From: Nepenthes gracilis
Taxonomy: Eukaryota > Streptophyta > Magnoliopsida > Caryophyllales > Nepenthaceae
Direction: 5' to 3'
Assembly: GCA_033239525.1 (NCBI GenBank)
Contig: BSYO01000004.1
Span: forward strand, 27,070,037 to 27,134,036
Length of the DNA stretch: 64,000 nt
Each line of letters begins with the position of its first letter. Within the stretch, counting starts at the first letter, position 1. Below are positions 51,801-63,574 of this stretch, piece after piece. The notes beneath the pieces are model-generated. The model saw nothing but the letters and a program-made list of their open reading frames with translations, did no database searches and had not been told where the DNA came from. The translations under genes were made by a program, and so were the position numbers.

Positions 51801-54800
51801 CTTTTCTTCTCCCCCCCCCCCCCAATGAGTGAGTGCCTTTCCATTAATGTAATACCCCAAGCAAACCACAGGCCTAATAAACAAACCCCTTGGCTCTTAG
51901 TCCTTACAAGCCAAATAAAAGGATAAATCTATTGAAGTTTCTATAAGCTGTAGGCAAACTTCTCAAATTTCCAGAGCAAAGGGTGTTATAATTAGTGCTC
52001 AATCAATATGTATCGTGGATGAAAATATCGATATAGGTCACAGCTATATACTAAACATATTAGATAACGCGTATTGGTATCGGATAAATCAGGAAAAAAA
52101 AAAACATTATAAGAATCGTAAGCTAACAAGCAAATATCGACCAATATATCGCTGATAAGCAACATACCGTAATTTTGTCCCAATATAAGAAAATATCTAT
52201 ATCAGAGGCCCGACACCTATAGATATCCGCCTATATTTTCATTCATGATCCATACAAATCAGCCTAGACTAAAACATAAACATACCATCTACCTAGGCAT
52301 CCCAAAGAGACTTATAATGAAACTTGCGATAATGTCACTAGGAAATTCAATAGATTCACAAAGGAAAACACAAACCAATCTTGAAGGGCTTAGGGAGTAG
52401 TCATCAATTGCCTATCTTCCCTGAACAATTCCTTGATACAATACACTCAAGCCAAGACACAGATCATAAAAGTCATAACTGCAATCCACAAAAAACTAGC
52501 CTTGGACAGAAAGATATCCTTAGTAACTTGCTGACCAAAAAGAATGCTGCTGTTGGGTTGTTCGTTCTATATAAATTTAATAGCTTTTTTTCAAAGGGAA
52601 ATTCCATCCCAAGCAGTAGCTAAAGCAACAAGAGAATATGATGAAGTTTCCCACAACCTCATCCAATCTCACAATAATGATAAAGCATAAGTACAATTTT
52701 TTTCTAAATCTCCTCATTGCGAAAGTTGTTTCATAGAATATTTTCAGTTTTCTAGTTTATTTTTCTAGCCTTACAAGATATTATCCTAAATGAGTTGTAT
52801 TTTCCCTCTTACATGTTGAAGACATATTAGAGAGAGATTACAGAGAGCAATTTTGCTTTCTTCTAGGTATAATGCCTATTAACCCTAGTGTGATTCCAGA
52901 ATTATATTTCTCTCCCTTTATCCTTTTCACCACCCTCACCTACGCTCTCCTACATCACTTTCATACTGCTGAATTTCTTTTTACTGCCTCTAGGGGAACA
53001 TATCCACCTAATAATGATGCAAAAATCTGTGCAGACTCACATTATTCATTTGGGCTCAGTTTTTGTTAAACAAGGTAGTTTCACCTGCAATATCATATTC
53101 AACTCAAAATCATCATCCCAGGATTCCCCCTTATCAAGTCGATTGAAAATCACAGTCAAGAAGTGCTGGAGTAGATCACCTGAAACAAGTTCACAGTCAT
53201 CATAAACAGATTATTAATCTTAATAATCTAATGTTCACAGGCATCAAGAAGGCAAAGTTTTGCAAAGAAAGAAGGTACCTGACCCCAATAAATATATATC
53301 ACGCAACACTCCCAGTTCATCTATCAATCTCCACTCCTTCAGTAACTTTGTCAACATATGACTTCCTATACAATCCATCTATACGAGTAAAAACGTGAGC
53401 ATATGAGTTATGTGCTAACTGTTGAACAATGACATTCAATTTGTGAATTTGAGTACCCAACCTGCTTTTTAATGAAGAAAATAAGGCACTCCTGCACAAT
53501 AACTGTAGGAAGTGGAGTAGCCTTTGGTTCAGCAACTTCAATCCAGCTTAGAATTCTTGATGACAAGGTGCTATTCTTCTGGAAAGGCAAGAGTTCTGAC
53601 ACATTAAGATCATCCTGTTTCAGAGTCAGAATTAGTTTCGAAAGGGGCATTGACATAACAAAGACTATAGCAAAAAACTAATAGTTCAACTCATACCTGG
53701 AATGAAGGGAGAATCACTGGAAATGGAAACAATGTCTCTAAAACATTTGTGTCACCCTGAGAACGAAGATATTCAGATTCACTAAATTGAAAACCAAAAA
53801 CATAGTTGGTTCCCTTGGCTGAGGAAGCCATTCCAGTTCCACCTTTATCATTGAAAATAACCTCCCGCAAGCCCTCATCATTCAAAGGAGGAAGATGAAG
53901 GTTCTTAGACAAGTTCAAAGCACCCCAAGCATCTTTATTCTTATTCAGGAACATCTTAGACACAGTAATAACTGGATTTTCAGGACAGAAAGATCTCATA
54001 ATTGGCAGGTTATCAGCTAAACCTGTAACTGTATATTCATTCACATGAGATGAAATATTCTCATCCTTACGGGTAGAATGTCTTTCCCATAATGTATCAG
54101 ACAAAAACTTGAACCAAGTCTTCCCTGAGCTCACTAGAGTTGGAAACCTCTCTCCATCCCCTTCATGAAATTTTTGCCCTTCCACTTTGGATTCTAATGA
54201 ATGGACAATCATGGCGTGGAAATCATCTTGGCAGAAGGAATTAAAGGCATGATCTCCATCACCTAAAAGACCTAAAATTGAGACACAAAAAGCCTCTGGT
54301 AATGTCACACCCTCTATGCTGTATTCTTGATGTGCATCACCTAAATCAATTCCCTCACTAGGACTTCCAAAACCATCAATCTTCTTTATACCCTCTTCAC
54401 TGGATGTTGAAATTGAAGCCATGGGAACATGCCTGATCAGCTGCAATGACTTTCCAGTAGAAACAATAGCATTAGCTATATCCTTAATAAACAAAGGGCA
54501 TGCATGAGGATCTTCATTATTTTTCTCAGAAGTCACTCCAGAAAGCTCTGTATCTAACTTTGGTTGAGAGGGGAATCTCAAGAGAAAGCTTTGCTCCCAG
54601 AACTCAGCATCATTGATTGAAACTTCTTTATTCAAATAAAAGAACATCTGCAGAGGCAATAAATACATACATGTGGAGAAATGTGCAGATAGCTAGAAAA
54701 TTACCCCAGTAATTTAGAAGAGATTCTACCCAGTGTAACAGCAAGTCCAAAGCAAATTGCAGAAGAAAAAGTTGGATTGCAAATTTATCTAAGAAAAATA

Positions 54801-57147
54801 ATAGAACAAAAACATAGATCCGCATGTCAAGAATCCTGGGCTCCAGCACATGTTAGACAAAGTTATACATATTTCATATAGACGTTCTACTAAAATTCAA
54901 AATGACTGACACACTGGACAACCTCACCATTAAAACCCAAAATTATATCAGATCTTAGAGAGGTATAAAAGTCACATGACGTGGATTAAATCTTGTGGAA
55001 ACTAAAGAGATATATACTTGCATCATCAAAAGATATATAAATGTGCTTCCGATCAGCTTACCTCATTATAAGGGTCATGAAGAATTCCATCATAAAGCCA
55101 GGAATCAAGACTCTCAATGTAAGGCAGTGCACTTCCAACAAATAAATAAAGAAGCATCAGATATGCTTCCTCCTGAAATTTGCAAACTCGTCAGTCAAAA
55201 TTGCATAAACCTGTGGAATTGGAATGGTGAACAAGAAGAAACATGAAGCAAATCCAGGAAATCCGACAACCTCACCTCACCGCACCGCACAAGACAAACT
55301 TCATGTAGCTTCTGATAAAGATAATCAAGGATATGTACAGCCACTTCAGCAGCAGGAATACAAGAAATTGACTCAAGATACGCTTGAGGAATTGCTTCAT
55401 GCACTATTTGCAATAGATATTCAGCTCCTGAGCAAAGACTATAAAAATCATGTGTCATCAGAAGTTTTCGAATAACAGCTAAGTGAAGTCTATTACCACA
55501 GAATGCATCTTTAACTTGAAGCAAAGAAAAAATTAAATAAAAAGGGCACTGCCATGTCTGATGTGCTAACAAGATCAAATAGGCTTCCAGAACCATGTAG
55601 AAAAGCTAGGGTTCACGATTTACCATCAAAAGAGAAGCCTGACATACTAAAAGAGGAGTGCCTGTATTTCCCAGATAACCATATCCTTGGAAGCAATAAT
55701 TAAAATGAAAGCAAAATCCACCATTAAACTGAAAAGCGCTTAGCATCATAAGAAGTACAACCAATACATAGGGTGCATGAAGAATGCCTGAGGACCAAAA
55801 TAAGTCTCCACTCTAATCTTTGAAATTCTTTTGAAAATGAAGTTCATATCTTAGTAAAAGAATCTAAAGCTACACTTGCACACGTGCCAAAGCATGGCTT
55901 TCTATTATGGCTCTTTGAACCTAAATATATAACAGCATTGTGAATACAATACATTGAGCTACACAGTAAGGCAAATTCTGTAAACATTTGGAAATCTGGA
56001 TAAGTACACAGTCAGACAATATCATAATACATACATTCTTTTTTTTCAATAACCACTGAAGTTTCAATTAATTCAGAATGCAAATGTCAAAATAAAATAG
56101 GAGTCCAAATTGCGAAATAATCTGTAACTTTCCAACAACCATTATTTTATTCTGATTTAAAACTAACCCCAATTTTCCCATATGGTGTGGGAAGAGCTGG
56201 TGAGGATTGATGCCAAGCCACTGGGCAAGGCCAGTGAGGCTACCCACCACTAAGCTACCATCATTTCCCAAACAAATGACACATATTATTCTGCTTAGGC
56301 AGATAGCATGAAGAATCAACAAGCCTTTGTATGGCAGATGTTTATAACAATACCAACACTATGCTAAATCATTGGCTCCTCTATGCTACAGCAAATGCTG
56401 CCAAATACATAGTACTTAATAAGGAAATTTTGAAAAATCTATGTCTACATTCTTGCTAAGCATATAGAAAATGTTAACAGGCAGAACAGAAGTGTTTCAA
56501 GTAAACTAACCTGGACAAGGTGCTTACTATTCCCAGCAGAGTAGGACTGGTTCGAGAGTCAGATTTGCTTATTTTCACTTCTTCCTTCAAAGCAATGTCC
56601 CGTAACCTCTACATCAAGTAAAAATCAAACTCAGATAATATAGACTATACACTCAAAGTCTCAAACAATAAATAGAAATCAAATGCACCTTAAGCCAAGT
56701 GGAAACAGAATTTGCAAATGCTCTCAAAGTAGGAGGTGATGTCAAAGAAGCTTTAATTTTATTGACCACATCCTCTACCAGCCGTAAACATGTGGCAGCA
56801 TACAGAAATTGATTGAGAATAACATGAAGACTAGAAAGGGAAAGATGTGTAACATATATCCCAGCTTTGGCATGGAAATGCCGACTGATCTGGTCCCAGT
56901 AAAAAAGGGAACTGCAGTTTCCCTGTAAAATCTGCAATACCCCTCGGACCTGCGACACAACATTTATTGAACTTGTGATGAAAAGAGAAACAAATTAATC
57001 ATTGTATTAACCACAACCTTTCACAGCACATAAGATTACCAGGTCAAATTCATTTGCTCTTAAAGAAGCCATTGGTGTCATAAAATGTAAGCCATTGGAG
57101 AAGTCATTGTGGATCCTTTCTATAAAACTTATAGATCCATCCATCAT
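41762..57147 (-). CDS. GCP5: Gamma-tubulin complex component 5 (GCP5), 16 coding exons
   Basis: Exons (minus): 57147-57040, 56949-56689, 56608-56511, 55438-55276, 55172-55062, 54647-53697, 53614-53462, 53378-53279, 53179-53085, 49842-49678, 49566-49510, 49399-49328, 48982-48884, 42490-42359, 42261-42088, 41884-41762. They join in phase with GT-AG borders and sum to 2862 nt (953 aa plus stop), a normal length for plant GCP5. It is a Spc97/Spc98 protein of the gamma-tubulin ring complex that nucleates microtubules; Arabidopsis EMB1427 is the likely counterpart. N-terminal GRIP1-like part: [51 protein letters not shown]-terminal part: [106 protein letters not shown]. Start [13 protein letters not shown] follows an acceptor at 57149-57150; a 5'UTR exon lies about 5 kb upstream. 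Large introns 10, 14 and 1 hold transposons. Confidence 0.95.
42792..42820. repeat. CT microsatellite in GCP5 intron
   Basis: Uninterrupted (TC) run of about 14 units just downstream (minus strand: upstream of the exon at 42490) in the 6.4-kb intron. Confidence 0.9.
43424..45017 (+). mobile_element. Solo LTR (gypsy-like) in GCP5 intron
   Basis: Starts TGTCATGTCCTGGCCCTGAA and ends TTGAATCTTACA; flanks CAAAT (43419-43423) and CAAAC (45018-45022) differ at one base. 1594 bp, no coding domain. TGTCAxGxCC..TTACA ends resemble Tekay/Del-type LTRs (inference). Confidence 0.75.
46240..46390 (+). mobile_element. LINE reverse-transcriptase fragment
   Basis: FADDT at about 46255 (tttgcagatgatact), then in shifted frame [12 protein letters not shown] and [12 protein letters not shown], matching the segment after the catalytic box of plant LINE RT. 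Frameshifted. Confidence 0.6.
46440..47230 (+). mobile_element. Ty1/copia RNase H and 3' end fragment
   Basis: About 46470-46980 reads as copia RNase H with stops: [29 protein letters not shown], then IHEC/TEIDCHF- and AYISSHS-like pieces and LTKSLPS. Downstream sequence to about 47230 may be the 3' LTR; its limit is not clear. Confidence 0.72.
47231..48883. other. Rest of GCP5 intron 14, no gene
   Basis: A 85-codon open frame at 47486-47743 (plus) is not recognised and probably belongs to an old element. A-rich runs at 48207-48228 and 48291-48304. Confidence 0.4.
49082..49364. repeat. Tandem duplication including the 3' end of GCP5 exon 13
   Basis: 49082-49223 and 49224-49364 are two adjacent copies, about 85-90% alike by eye. 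The right copy contains the last 37 nt of the exon 49399-49328 and its donor. The left copy holds a decoy version (about 49222-49187, reading [10 protein letters not shown] then gttctg) without its own acceptor. Confidence 0.85.
49930..51260. mobile_element. Probable inserted element in GCP5 intron 10 with C-rich block
   Basis: The block at 50445-50720 is strikingly C-rich on the plus strand (cccaccccaaacccc..) in AT-rich surroundings, flanked by paired aaatttattctca- and aataaatttgc-like words near 49975-50030 and 51090-51150. No coding domain; ends not defined. A short GATAT-type piece lies at about 50280-50375. Confidence 0.3.
52005..52250. mobile_element. GATAT-rich self-complementary element, copy 2
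   Basis: Left ggatgaaaatatcgatatag (about 52018) pairs with right cctatattttcattcatgatcc (about 52229-52251). Centre rich in atatcg/cgatat. In GCP5 intron 10. Confidence 0.6.
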
Positions 57148-57242
57148 TCTGCCATCAGTTGATAAAAAGACATTAGAGAATATGAGGTCAAGATTCCCAT
57201 GTGTCAAATAGCATGATTTTTTTATTTGTTTAGTTGGTAACA

Positions 57243-57502
57243 CAGATGAAAATATTGGCTGATACGTACCGTTATCAATCCCCCTTCGATATAATTATTT
57301 TTTAATACCATGACAATATTGCGATATGTTGTCATATCAGTAATATGATACAACCAATATATCGGTCAATACTACTCTATCAGCTTACTATTCTCAGAAA
57401 CTTTTTTCCTTCTGATATGTCCAATACTAACATATATTATTTGATATGTCTGACACTGATATGGTCATAACTGATACCAATAACAATATTCACATCCATG
57501 GT
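57243..57502. mobile_element. GATAT-rich self-complementary element, copy 3
   Basis: Left cagatgaaaatattggctga pairs partly with right accaataacaatattcacat. Lies in the GCP5 5' intron about 95 bp before the exon with the start codon. Confidence 0.55.
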
Positions 57503-57868
57503 TGGTAGAAAAGAACATACTCAAAACCTAAAGGTGAAACTTACAACAAAAAATACAAAATAAATGGAAATTTTATGGCATGTGAAAAGCCTCTAAAACA
57601 TAGTTAAGTACTTAAGTTGAATGAGATGAGGGTGAATATCCCTTCACCCTCATCAAAGAAGAGTTTCCCTTAACAGGACGATGACAGCTGAATGACCGTT
57701 TACTCATTGTATAGTCTCTCTACTTTCCTTCTTTCCATCCCAGCTGACAGATGGCCAAAGGCATATTCACTTGTACATATTACTTTCTAGGTAAGAACAA
57801 ATTTATCGCTCCTTTGAAACATCACAAAAACACTTGATATACCAGCGAGAAGTCTCAAGAAACTATAA

Positions 57869-59083
57869 GCCCTATTTAGTTGAATAAACAGTTTTATGCT
57901 TTCCATTTTAACAGTTTACTTTGCTTTTTTTCAATTTTTCATTTTCACAATTTTCTTAGAAAATCACTCATTTATTAGACATGTGAACATTTTAATAAAT
58001 TAATGTTTATTAATAATTGTCAGCAAATTTTTAATCATCTAACACAGGATAAAAATTATTAATCAAACAAATTACTTAATAATTTACTTAGTATATTCAG
58101 TTACAATAAAATAAATAGTCGGACTCAATTTATGATAGTTTGGTTTATAGTTACAAAAAAGTTGTAAAAAAACCTATATACTGCATAATAACAAAGTGTA
58201 TACCAAATATGGTTCTTAATTACAACTTGTTGTATAAAATATTTGTCTACGTATGTTACAATATACTACACACACTCAATGTTAAACCAACAATGGCTAT
58301 GCTAGAAGCGTAGACATTGTTCGTTTGTTCTAAACTCACTAAGCTAATTAGTCAAACTCGAATTTAATTTTATCATCGCCAAATAAATAAGTTGACTCTA
58401 AGTTCACTAATACTTAATTATTTATGATCTTACCTATGTATTTAATTTTTAATAACTCAAAAATAGATATTAATGACACATTATGTTTAATAGCGGAGAT
58501 CCTTCAAATTATTGTAGTATTGTTATCAAATTAACAATACACAGTGTTTTTTAAGTAAAAAAAAAAAACATTAAACAACAACCTAAGTTTTTCATTAGCA
58601 AAAAAATCCAAATATTGATCAAAAGGCTGTGCTTATAATTTTCACGTTAATTAATAAAATTACATTTCCTATTGGATAAAATATAAATTATATTACTTTA
58701 ATAACTTACATATAAATATTAGATAAATTTGAATATATATATTTAAAAAAATACAAAGTTATGAATTGGATTAAAATTTCATTATTTATAAAATGCATAT
58801 CCTCATAGTTGTAAACTTATAAACTAATATTTCTAATATATCCATAAAATATTAGTATATAAGTAGGATTTAAAAAATTGTGAAAAGCTTTGCTTTACAG
58901 CCGGTAAACAAAATTCTTTTGATATTTTTTGAGTGTTCCAAAATTCAATTTAAAATTGAAAAACTGAAAAACAAGGTTTTTCAATTCTTTAAATGCAAAT
59001 CAAATAGATTTGAACATATTTTCTTTTCTTTTTTTTTTAATTTTTTTCCAGAAAACTTTTATTTTTCACTACTGAAGAGGCCC
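57869..59083. mobile_element. hAT-like non-autonomous DNA element, copy 1
   Basis: Ends resemble GGGCCT(A/C)TTCAG-type inverted repeats (left gccctatttagttgaa; right ctgaagaggccc). Its interior and right part match copy 2 at 60233-61305 in the same orientation. No transposase. Target duplication not resolved. Confidence 0.6.
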
Positions 59084-59099
59084 TAATACACTTTCCATA

Positions 59100-59800
59100 C
59101 AAACAGCCCAATTCCAAGGACAAGGTAAGCATTGAATTTCAAGGATTTCTAGACGGCTATAATCAGTTCTGGTGGAGTTCTGCTCCTAGCTCCACGAATT
59201 CCCATATTCTTTTCTGCCCAAATGTAATATCCTAATGCAGCCAAAGCAGCTCTCCTGAACGAGTTGCACTGCTCTTCCCTCTTACTCTACAAAATGAGGA
59301 AACCACAGTTGCCAAGGCAGAGGTCTACTTCTTAGCTTTGCATTTTGGAAAATCCAATAAACTATAAGCAGGGAATAAGAACAGATGAACAGGAGGTGAT
59401 CCCTTGTTTCCTCTGGTTGATTACATAAAAAACAATCATCAATATCCATTCCCTTTTGCATTAGATTGTCCTTGGTGAGAAATTTATTTCTTGCGGCTGA
59501 CCATTGGATGAACCCATGTAAAGGAATGACCTTCTTGCTCCAGGCTAGCTGATGCCAACTGTGTCATGTTCTGCTATATATTCATATGCATTACCAATAG
59601 TAACTCTGTTTCTATTATGCCACCCAGGAATTCTTGCCATTTGCAAGAGTCAGAGATGGCATCTCAAAATTCATCCCTTCGCCTTCACCAGGCTTTGACA
59701 AATCTATGAACACTGAGTACCCCCTGTGCAAGTTATATAAATAAATATAGGACATTGAGAAGGGGTTGACTGTCGCTTGTTTGATAACCATCCTCATGGC
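59100..59800 (-). mobile_element. LINE fragment, RT zinc-binding region
   Basis: Minus strand about 59555-59180 reads LAWSKKVIPLHGFIQWSAAR, NKFLTKDNLMQKGMDIDDCF, LCNQPEETRDHLF, typical of the zf-RVT domain at the end of plant LINE ORF2, then a frameshifted tail RAALAALGYYIWAEKN. The part 59797-59615 may be the segment before it. Confidence 0.72.
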
Positions 59801-59803
59801 TCA

Positions 59804-60230
59804 ACATCTCAGCATTATTTGCATCAAAATCTTATTCCTGGTTCACAATAAGGAACCCAAAAACAACTAAAAAAACCTAAAAGGGAAATCAGGAAAATAT
59901 AAGGGCGATCAAATATCAATCCCCAGGAACCTTGCTTCAAAAAACAACATGCCAACCATTATACTAATCATAAATGGCATTCCATTGTAGCCTACAATCA
60001 CAAACCTTTACATCTCAGCATTATTTGGATCAAGAATCTTATTCCTGGTTCACAACAAGGAACCCAGAAACTACAAATAAAAACCTAAAAGGGAAATCAG
60101 GAAAATCCAAGGGCGATCAAATATCAATCCCCAAAAACCTTGCTCTGAAAAACAAACACCACAAATAGACATGCCAACCACTAAACTAATCATAAATGGC
60201 ATTCCATTGTAGCCTACAACCACAAAACTT
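59804..60230. repeat. Tandem duplication, about 206 and 221 bp
   Basis: 59804-60009 (acatctcagcattatttg.. to ..gcctacaatcacaaaccttt) is repeated at 60010-60230 with about 10% differences and one 15-bp insertion. The second copy ends exactly where the hAT-like element begins. Confidence 0.85.
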
Positions 60231-60232
60231 TA

Positions 60233-61305
60233 GGGCCTGTTCATTTTCAAACAAATTTTATTTTTTGGTTTTCTTTTCCTTTTTCACTGTTCCATTTTAG
60301 AGTTTTTCTATACAGCATTTTCATTTAATCTCCTCGAAATGTGCTCATTTGCACAAGTCAGTTTTTTTTACTAGTTGTCACCAATGCTTATCAGGGTCGT
60401 TAATCAAACTAAGTTATTTGAAACTCAGCTTAAAATTGTAAGCTAACTTGTTTAAGCTCAATTCAAGAAACTTAACAGGTTGAGTATAGCATATTTTACA
60501 AGATCATCAAGGTGAGGAGCAAGTTTGAACAATAGATTACTTTTCATATTCCTTTATGACAAACTAACTTTTCAAACTCAATTTGTGTTAGCTCAGTAAG
60601 AAGCTTGAGATCAGTTCATTCGAGCTTAACTCCTTAAAGTTCATGAGACAAGCTTGGCCCATCAAATTAATGAGTCAAGTCTAAATCAAATAATACTTAA
60701 CTCATTTATAGCCTTTTCTATGGTAATTATTTATCAAATATTAATAAGTCAACTGTGACTATTGATGATATTAATTCTTCATATGATGATCCTTTAAACT
60801 ATTAACAATGTCACTAGTTCAATTTGTCATTAGATGGTTGATGCACAAATAATAATTTTTTTTTAAAAGTTACAAAATATGTTAGACGGCAACCCAAATG
60901 TGATATCAATCATAACAACTAGAAATTTACATGAAATTGTTTGATGGTTAAGAAAAATACAAAAAAAATACAAAATTAAATCAAATTTTTATTATATGAT
61001 ATGAATATTCCTTTGAATTTGACTATATTAATACTTATAAGCTCATAAAAGAATGTTCCTCACATCATTAATTCCCAAATATTACCATTGAAAAAACTTA
61101 TTTATGGCCAGTGAAAAAATTTGATAAACATCAATTTCATATTTTAGGGTTTTCCAAAATTCAGTTCAGAGTTAAAAATTGAAAGGCAATGTTTTCTAAT
61201 TTTATAACTGGAAAACAGGCAGATTGAACACATTTGTCAGATTTCTGTTTTACTGGAAAATTTTTCCAGAGAACATCATCAATTTTCCACAATTGAACAG
61301 ACCCC
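60233..61305. mobile_element. hAT-like non-autonomous DNA element, copy 2
   Basis: Left TAGGGCCTGTTCATTTTC and right GAACAGACCCC are inverted copies. The right third (ttccaaaattcagttcagagtt..) matches copy 1. About 1.07 kb, no open frame of note. In the GCP5 5' intron. Confidence 0.65.
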
Positions 61306-62100
61306 AAATTCCTGAAATATCACATTTAAAATTTTCTCTAATAATTTAATGGCATTTCCTATGGACTGACAAAAGAAATGTCTATAAATTACTGAATCCA
61401 TTTTTACATGAATAACCAATTTTAAGACAAGTTAATGAAATTCCACTGAGCAATGCTCCCCCTTCATATAAAGTAAAACAAAAAATGCTCCCTTTTAGTA
61501 TTCACTTTTGTCATTAGAAAAATCAGCAACATGAATCCCTAATCCTAAACTGGACAGGACTAATTCAACATAATGGCTACCCAAATCATTAAATTGCACA
61601 ATTTAAGAAACCTCTAAAATTTGGAGATGTAAGGCACGGGACAGATTCTTTGATGCAGTCGAAGGCGATACTATTGCCAACAAAAGATATTTGTTTTTTC
61701 CAAATTTCACAAAAATACACAACAAAAATCTGGAACAAACAAGTTAAACGAACGAAATGCTATACGGTAGTCTACTCGAAGATTAAATTTACTTCTGCCT
61801 ATCTTAATCATAGGGTGCCATTTACTATAACGAATCTACGAAAAGGAAAAAACAGAAAGGACCCCGATCAGCTTCTTAGTTCTTCTCTCAGCTAACACTC
61901 GGGAACTAAATGAAGATTGTTGAAAGGGGTGCACTTGATCAAGAAACCTGATTATAAATAATACAGCAATCTAAAGAGAAACCCTCTCGTTAATCTCACA
62001 CAAATTTTCTACGGTAGGATCTCAGGCATCAACAACTAAAATTTTTTGTTCCTTCATAATTAGGGTTTGATTCCGAAAATATTAGGGTTCAGATTCCTAC

Positions 62101-62330
62101 CTGATTTGTGGAGATAGTATTTGCCAGCTTTGATTGTTCGTTAAGGATGGAGATTATCAAGCCAAATACTCGAACATTTTTGCTTCGCCAACCTCAGAGT
62201 TCGGCAAAGATGATGAGGAATGAAGATGGTGAAACGGCAGAAAGAGAGAGAGAGAGAGATCCGCTGCTGTGGGTAGAGCTGCTACAGAGAGCTCGGCCGA
62301 TGTCCGCCTGCGTTGCAATTTGAATCCTTC
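62101..62330 (-). promoter_or_regulatory. GCP5 non-coding 5'UTR exon and transcription start region
   Basis: On the minus strand a CT-repeat leader (about 62261-62239) is followed by a short upstream ORF (ATGTTCGAGTATTTGGCTTGA, about 62182-62162) and a donor cacaaatcag/gtagga with last exon base 62101. Joined to the acceptor at 57149 it places the GCP5 ATG one base into the next exon. The 5' edge is approximate. The near-palindrome AAAACGACGCCGTTTT at 62400-62415, just upstream, is a common plant promoter-type motif. Joining to GCP5 is inference; no transcript was seen. Confidence 0.55.
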
Positions 62331-63574
62331 TGTTTGAAAGGGGCAACCAGTGAAATGGCAAAACCGAAAAACGATAATCTTTTAGCAAAAATCAAATTGA
62401 AAACGACGCCGTTTTGTTTATAATTCAAAACAACATTTTGATAATTAATTTTTTTTAATGGTCTGAGTCTTTTGCCAAAACCAAAGTCTCAACACAAAAA
62501 ATATTCTAAATTATTTTTAAAATTAGTCTAAATTATTTAATTTTTTTAGATTATTTTATCACACTAGTACAGATAGTGTGATAAAATTAATTATAAATTT
62601 ATCATATTAATATAATTGTTCACTAATATCCCTAACTAAAATGATATTTTTATTTATATCTACGTCCTTATCTCTTTTTATAATAATTTTATATTCATGT
62701 TAAAAAAAACTATTTTAAGAACACAATTACCAGAATTTATAAAATTTTTATTTATATTGATTATTAAGTATGATTTTTAATGATATTTTTAGTATAAGAT
62801 AACACTTATTAATATGTCGTGTACGAGGTACAAACCTAGTAACAATGCTCCATAGGCCAACCAACCCTCCATGACTGATGAAGAAATGAAGACAAAAGTT
62901 GAACATTGAAAAAAATGCACCATGATGAAGACAAACCAAATGCAACGTGATGAAGAGAATGGGTATCATGATGGGGAGGAAAATGTGCCATGAGTGAGTG
63001 ATTGAGCCATACAAGGGGCTTGGTAAGTAGGTCATCAAACTTCTTATGGTGATGGTAGCCCTAGATAAGGAATTATATGCTATATTTAGCTTTTGAAGTG
63101 AGAAATTTTTAAAATACATGAAAGTTTAGTTAAAATTTGTAATGCATTTATGTTAAATATCATAGAATATAAAAATAACAATTCAGTTATATTTTTGATG
63201 ATAAGTAATTTGATAACGTCTTATAAAATAATATTAGCCAGTCAGGTAGTAATACTTATGTAAATTTTCATCTAACTTTTATATTAGCTCAACAATAAAA
63301 GATGTTCCAAATTGAACAAATTACTCTATAAAAATCCCCCTCCTTTAACCCCCCCTCAAATCAAGAGTTTGTCCATTGGAGGGCTTTCTTCCCTTTTGAT
63401 CGTGTTTCTTAAGTTAACTAGCACAATATTAATTTAAGTATTGGATGTTAAATTATATATTTTTTTAAACTTCTTATTTTAATTTAGTTTGTATGATCTG
63501 TGCCAAAAAGACTATATTCGAATTTAGTCAAAATACATATAATTTATGTAATGAAAAAAATTTAAATATCATGT
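62331..63574. other. Region upstream of GCP5, no gene seen
   Basis: AT-rich after the promoter-type palindrome at 62400-62415. A frame at 62748-63119 (minus) has no recognisable domain and is not credited. Confidence 0.4.

Noticed and set aside
62748..63119. 123-aa minus-strand protein
   Set aside because: Hydrophobic and His-rich but without recognisable domain, promoter or splice context; likely chance.
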